From Mesobacillus subterraneus (GTDB lineage Bacteria; Bacillota; Bacilli; Bacillales; Cytobacillaceae), in assembly GCF_003937825.1 (NCBI RefSeq), contig NZ_RSFW01000018.1, positions 1-64,000 on the forward strand: a DNA stretch of 64,000 nucleotides, written 5' to 3'. Below are positions 60,271 to 64,000 of the stretch, in pieces. Position 1 is the first letter of the stretch. Each line of letters begins with the position of its first letter. Under the pieces are notes generated by a model, which saw nothing but the letters and a program-made list of their open reading frames with translations, was not told where the DNA came from and made no database searches. Both the position numbers and the translations under genes were made by a program.

Positions 60271-61104
60271 TTATAGCTTTGTCCTCAGGCTCCAAAGCTC
60301 TGGGAAAAATCTGTGGTCAACGACCTTTTTCAAATAAGACACGCCGGCAGAGCCGCCAGTGCCTGGCTTGTGGCCGATGATCCGTTCAACCGTGCTCATA
60401 TGGTTGAAACGCCAGAGCTGCTGCTGGCTGCCGATATCGACTAGCTTTTCTGCCAGTTCATAAAGATCCCAGTATTGGTCGACGTTTCGGTAAACGGTGA
60501 GCCACGCTTCCTCGACGCTGGCATTCGGCTCGTACGGCACTGACCAGTCGCGGTTGAGCGCCGCGTCATCAATCGGCAACCCTCTCATTGCCAGCGCGCT
60601 GATTGCCGCATCATAAATTGAGCGTTCATGCAGGGCGTCTTCCATCTTTTTATACAATTCGGCATCGTGCTTGTAGACGGATAAAACGTGGCTCTGCTTT
60701 TGCCCCAAAGCAAATTCAATCAACCGGTTCTGGTAGGACTGGAATCCGGATGAATGGCCGAGCTTATCGCGGAATTCCATATATTCAGCAGGAGTCAGCG
60801 TTGATAACACACTCCAGGACTGGATCAGCTGATGCTGAATCCGGGACACCCCGGACAGCATCTTGAAGGATGGCTCCAGGTCATTTTTGCGGATGCAGTC
60901 GATCGCCGCGCTCATTTCATGTAAAATCAGCTTCATCCAAAGCTCGCTTGCCTGATGTATGACGATGAACAGCATCTCATCATGGTGGTCCGACAAACGC
61001 TGCTGGCTCGTTAAAATTTTATCAAGCTGCAAGTAGCTTCCGTATGATAACTCTTTTGAAAAATCGGTATGGATGTTATTTGTCACTTTTTGTTCTTCCT
61101 TCAT
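60271..61104 (-). CDS. kynA: Tryptophan 2,3-dioxygenase
   Basis: 277 residues. [26 protein letters not shown] and [14 protein letters not shown] are typical of the family. The heme axial His is in [15 protein letters not shown], followed after the expected 14 residues by the substrate Thr in [11 protein letters not shown]. Opens the tryptophan ring to N-formylkynurenine using oxygen. Middle gene of the operon. Confidence 0.95.
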   Translation of the reverse strand: MKEEQKVTNNIHTDFSKELSYGSYLQLDKILTSQQRLSDHHDEMLFIVIHQASELWMKLILHEMSAAIDCIRKNDLEPSFKMLSGVSRIQHQLIQSWSVLSTLTPAEYMEFRDKLGHSSGFQSYQNRLIEFALGQKQSHVLSVYKHDAELYKKMEDALHERSIYDAAISALAMRGLPIDDAALNRDWSVPYEPNASVEEAWLTVYRNVDQYWDLYELAEKLVDIGSQQQLWRFNHMSTVERIIGHKPGTGGSAGVSYLKKVVDHRFFPELWSLRTKL

Positions 61105-61120
61105 GGCCAGACTCCTCCCC

Positions 61121-62410
61121 TTACGCTACAACCTCGCGCTCATTGCTGAATTTCTCGTACAGTTTGTTGTCCATGATTTCTTTTAGAACCTGGACCGCGT
61201 TCCAGACATCGGTATACGAAGTGTACAGAGCAACCGGTGCCAGGCGGACAATGTTCGGAGCACGGAAATCAGGGATGATTCCTTTTTCCTTCAGCGCCTT
61301 GCAAATCCTCGCAGCTTCCTTATGCTCGAGGCTGACATGGCCGCCGCGTCTGAAATCCTCAACCGGGCTGCCAACCATGAAGCCTGCTTCGCCAAGCTCG
61401 TGTTGAATCAAATCCATCATATAACGATTGATTCTCAATGATTTTTCGCGGATGTTCTGGATTCCCGCCTCTGCGAACATTTCCAAAGAACCAAGCAATG
61501 GCGCAAGGCTCATAACATGGGGCGTGCCGATTTGATAGGCACCGGCATTTTCCGCTGGGGTAAGAACATGCTCCATATCAAACTGCTTATCCTTCCTCGA
61601 ACCAAACCATCCGGCCAGCCCAGGCTTAGTGCCGAAGTGCTTCGAGTTCACGTACAATCCGGCAACCGCTCCAGGCCCACCGTTCAGGTGTTTATAATTG
61701 CACCAGTAGGCAAAGTCGACTCCCCACTCTGAGAAGGAATGAGGTATGGCACCGATTGAGTGGCAGCCATCGAAGCCAATCATGATTCCACGCTCGTGGG
61801 CCGCTCTTGTCAGCCGCTCCATATCAAGGATCTGCCCGCTGCGGTAAAGCACGGTCGGCAACACAACGAGCGCAATTTCCTCATTCATCGCCTCGATGAT
61901 ATCGTCTTCATCAAGGAATCTGCCATCTCTGCTTTTCACCCTGATCAAATGTGTATCCGGATCAAAACCATGAATCCGCAGCTGGCTTTGAAGCGCATAG
62001 ATATCAGAAGGGAAGTTCAATTCATCAGCAAGGATTTTCGTCCTTTTCCCCTCCAGCTTGTAAAAAGTAGCCACGAGCTGATGCAGGTTGACGGTTGTGG
62101 ATCCGCTTACAATTACTTCTTCTGGTGAAGCACCCACAAGCGGCGCGGATAATTCTCCAAGTTTTTCGGACATATAGAACCAGGGATGATTCCCGTCCAT
62201 CCAGCCGTCAATGCCTAATTCGCGCCAGTCTGCCAGCGATTCCAGCAAGGTCTTTTCTGCACGCTTGGATAGAAGTCCAAGCGAATTTCCATCTAAATAA
62301 ATGTGTTCTGGTTTAAGATAAAATTCATCGCGGAACCTTGCGAGCGCATCCTCACGGTCAAGCTGTTCCGCAAATTCTGCAGCAGGTTCAAAAGAATAAG
62401 ATTTCATCAT
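61121..62410 (-). CDS. kynU: Kynureninase
   Basis: About 429 residues. PLP-fold type [40 protein letters not shown], and the PLP Lys in [23 protein letters not shown]. Cleaves kynurenine to anthranilate and alanine. I choose the ATG after GGGAGAGATC; a longer frame has an upstream Met without a site. Gives a complete route from tryptophan to anthranilate with KynA and KynB; no anthranilate-degrading or NAD genes follow. Confidence 0.94.
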   Translation of the reverse strand: MMKSYSFEPAAEFAEQLDREDALARFRDEFYLKPEHIYLDGNSLGLLSKRAEKTLLESLADWRELGIDGWMDGNHPWFYMSEKLGELSAPLVGASPEEVIVSGSTTVNLHQLVATFYKLEGKRTKILADELNFPSDIYALQSQLRIHGFDPDTHLIRVKSRDGRFLDEDDIIEAMNEEIALVVLPTVLYRSGQILDMERLTRAAHERGIMIGFDGCHSIGAIPHSFSEWGVDFAYWCNYKHLNGGPGAVAGLYVNSKHFGTKPGLAGWFGSRKDKQFDMEHVLTPAENAGAYQIGTPHVMSLAPLLGSLEMFAEAGIQNIREKSLRINRYMMDLIQHELGEAGFMVGSPVEDFRRGGHVSLEHKEAARICKALKEKGIIPDFRAPNIVRLAPVALYTSYTDVWNAVQVLKEIMDNKLYEKFSNEREVVA

Positions 62411-62510
62411 GATCTCTCCCATCCTGGTCACACTAGCAAAATCGTAACAAGAACGGAGGCAAGCGTCAACAAAAGGTCTGATAATTCCAATTAAGTGAAT
62501 TTTTCCATAG

Positions 62511-62538
62511 AAAAAACAGCCTGTATGGAAGGCTGTTT
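62511..62538 (-). terminator. Intrinsic terminator
   Basis: AACAGCC and GGCTGTT around a 9-base loop, followed on the minus strand by TTTTTTC. It overlaps the stop of the 62537-63532 gene and separates it from kynU. Confidence 0.85.
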
Positions 62539-63532
62539 AAGCAAATCGATAATAGATCAATACAAATGTGGATAGGACAAAAATGAAGTTCAGGAAAATA
62601 AAGATGAATTGATCGGTCTTCGTTTTGTGCATTTTAATCGGCGGATTATAGAACGATACGCCCTCGATAATGAAAATGATCAAGACAATATGAATCATGA
62701 AGTGGCCGATGATTTCAGTGAATCCAAATAACATGGTCGTCAGAATGAAAATCGTCGTGACGACAAAGCCAAGGACCCTGTTCAGGATGCCGACGACAAG
62801 CAGGTAACCGACGACGAACTCAACAAACGCGGCCATAACGATGAAGGCTGCAGGTTCGAATCCGAATGTTGGGACATTGTGATTGGCAACGATATCAAGC
62901 GACATGGATGGATATACCCATTTTTCAACGGCGACCCAGCACAGTGACAAACCCGTTCCGAGATATAAAAACGGGAACCCCACTTTCTCCAGCTTCGTAC
63001 TTCCTACAAGCAGCACACCGATGATTGCTACATAGAAGCCATAGTCGAGCATATAAAAAATACCATGCTTGGCAGTAACCATGATGAACAAGAAAAATAA
63101 GATAGTAGCACCGAGCTTGGTAGCGATGTGATGCGGCACGAGAAGCAAGCCAATGGTGATCCACGCTAAAATAGTCATCCATGTACTATCTAGCTGGAAT
63201 TCCGGGGCAAATAAAGTTCCATTCGTGACCTGGATGATCAGCGCGAGTGCTGTTCCGTATTTTAATAAATACCTTGAATACTTCCTGAAGCCAGACAGAT
63301 AATCATCCCACTTCTTAATGATCGGCCATTGCGCCATTTTCGGGATAATCAGCGTCAACGAAGCAAGAACGACAGCCGCGAGCAGTGCCAGTCCCATGAA
63401 TAACGGAGACAGGATGTTTTGAATCAACTCTTTTTCTGGTGAAACCTGGGTAAACCATTTTACGTGAGCATTTGTATAGAAAGGTGTTAGAATAAGTCCT
63501 AAACCAATGATGATTTGAAATAGTTTTTTCAT
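62537..63532 (-). CDS. Polytopic membrane protein, DoxX-like
   Basis: 331 residues, N-terminal signal or helix (MKKLFQIIIGLGLILTPFYT) and about nine further helices. The C-terminal half (TKLEKVGFPFLYLGTGLSLCWVAVEKWVYP then EFVVGYLLVVGILNRVLGFV) resembles the DoxX/DoxD family, named from thiosulfate:quinone oxidoreductase subunits. The His after the signal (NAHVKWF) is notable: a mature AHVKW start is reminiscent of periplasmic metal-binding proteins. Preceded by a perfect Rex box, so expression should rise when NADH is high. Function unknown. Confidence 0.75.
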   Translation of the reverse strand: MKKLFQIIIGLGLILTPFYTNAHVKWFTQVSPEKELIQNILSPLFMGLALLAAVVLASLTLIIPKMAQWPIIKKWDDYLSGFRKYSRYLLKYGTALALIIQVTNGTLFAPEFQLDSTWMTILAWITIGLLLVPHHIATKLGATILFFLFIMVTAKHGIFYMLDYGFYVAIIGVLLVGSTKLEKVGFPFLYLGTGLSLCWVAVEKWVYPSMSLDIVANHNVPTFGFEPAAFIVMAAFVEFVVGYLLVVGILNRVLGFVVTTIFILTTMLFGFTEIIGHFMIHIVLIIFIIEGVSFYNPPIKMHKTKTDQFIFIFLNFIFVLSTFVLIYYRFA

Positions 63533-63620
63533 CTGAGCAACCTCCTGATGGAATTAACACTATCGATGTAGTAATAATACAATAGCCCTGCCTGTACCGA
63601 CCGTTTGAATTATGAACTAT

Positions 63621-63638
63621 TTGTGAATTTATTCACAA
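63621..63638. promoter_or_regulatory. Perfect Rex box
   Basis: TTGTGAATTTATTCACAA is an exact TTGTGAA-W4-TTCACAA Rex palindrome. It lies 89 bases upstream of the DoxX-like gene and about 110 bases upstream of the divergent partial gene, so it can serve either or both. Rex releases DNA when NADH rises. Confidence 0.88.
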
Positions 63639-63746
63639 ATTCAATTAAAGGTAGTCTTCCTATACAGTTTGTCCCCTCCATGTTCCACTATGCTTTTTTA
63701 ACCAGTGATTCATGGGTATATTGATAAAAGGACGGTGAGAACAGCC

Positions 63747-64000
63747 TTGAGACAATTATTTTCGCTATTACTAATTGGTGGTTTGATTTATTTTTCATGG
63801 CCATATTTGACTGCCAATAAAGACTTCCAGAATATAAAGAATGAAATGAATACTTTAAAAGAGAATCCCGAACTCTCTTCTGCACTGGACGCGATCAGCA
63901 ACGGCATCAACCAGCTGATCTGGCAGCTTGATAAGAAAAAAGAGGAATTAACACAGAGTGAGCAGCCTCCTATACCTAAGGTGGAGAAACCCGAGCTTGA
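63747..64000 (+). CDS. Membrane-anchored protein, partial at window edge
   Basis: At least 84 residues, open to the end of the window. From the TTG (or a GTG at 63735, in frame) it reads MRQLFSLLLIGGLIYFSWPY, a single N-terminal membrane helix, then a charged helical region (DKKKEELTQSEQPPIPKVEK) with a proline-rich beginning. A weak AAAGGA precedes the GTG. Single-pass protein of unknown function; domains beyond the edge not seen. Confidence 0.6.
   Translation, partial: MRQLFSLLLIGGLIYFSWPYLTANKDFQNIKNEMNTLKENPELSSALDAISNGINQLIWQLDKKKEELTQSEQPPIPKVEKPEL

Noticed and set aside
62411-62536. T-box or TRAP-type leader before kynU
   Set aside because: No T-box sequence and no series of GAG/TAG triplets.

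Overview
This window is about 64 kb of low-GC Firmicute chromosome, most likely from an aerobic, spore-forming Bacillaceae (Bacillus sensu lato; the genus cannot be fixed from sequence alone). The evidence is: strong AGGAGG ribosome sites with frequent TTG/GTG starts, Bacillus-type Fur, Zur, Rex, NrdR and CcpA sites, S-box leaders, a short-Q-loop CydAB oxidase with its tiny CydS subunit, a sporulation-type PAS kinase, and many Bacillus-like lipoproteins. No rRNA, tRNA, prophage or CRISPR array was seen. The only mobile-element trace is a truncated IS3-family transposase near 5.7-6.1 kb.

Layout. 0-6 kb: a 52-bp repeat, a NarL-type two-component system, a decayed gene, a secreted amidase-domain protein and the IS remnant. 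6-13.5 kb: sulfur and amino-acid scavenging genes (a TcyABC-like cystine importer, a DszC/SfnB-like flavoprotein, a double-DUF4242 protein, an HxlR regulator and an SsuABC-like importer). 14-19 kb: a complete siderophore ABC importer divergent from a ferredoxin-NADP reductase across a perfect Fur box. 19-23 kb: a zinc-starvation regulon (CobW GTPase, zinc-free L33, L31 and S14, a flavoprotein and an unknown protein) with three Zur boxes. 23-27.5 kb: a class I ribonucleotide reductase operon that begins with a thioesterase gene and is preceded by a cobalamin riboswitch and two NrdR boxes 31 bp apart. 27.6-32 kb: three consecutive SAM-I riboswitches, each with its own terminator, ahead of metNIQ and an M20 amidohydrolase. 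32-35 kb: a methionine aminopeptidase, small lipoproteins and a C39-like lipoprotein. 34.7-35.4 kb: a 52-bp tandem repeat array. 35-41 kb: tctABC with a CitST-like two-component system and a candidate cre site. 41-45 kb: small hydrophilic proteins and a cyd operon. 45-51 kb: UDP-glucuronate precursor genes, then a HipA-like kinase, a glycosyltransferase and a YrzF-like kinase. 51-55 kb: a SET protein, a PAS kinase and a porphyrinogen oxidase. 55-60 kb: a TetR-controlled ABC-2 exporter with a 21-bp repeat array in the operon. 60-64 kb: a kynUAB tryptophan-degradation operon, a polytopic membrane protein behind a perfect Rex box, and a partial gene at the edge.

The window is unusually rich in readable regulation. 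Iron (Fur), zinc (Zur), cobalamin and deoxyribonucleotide demand (riboswitch plus NrdR), methionine/SAM (three S-boxes), carbon (cre), NADH/NAD (Rex) and TetR signals are all visible as DNA or RNA elements next to genes whose products fit the signal. The strongest candidates for something new are the triple S-box leader, the NrdR plus B12-riboswitch RNR operon led by a thioesterase, the uncharacterised flavoprotein and partner in the Zur regulon, and the repeat arrays.
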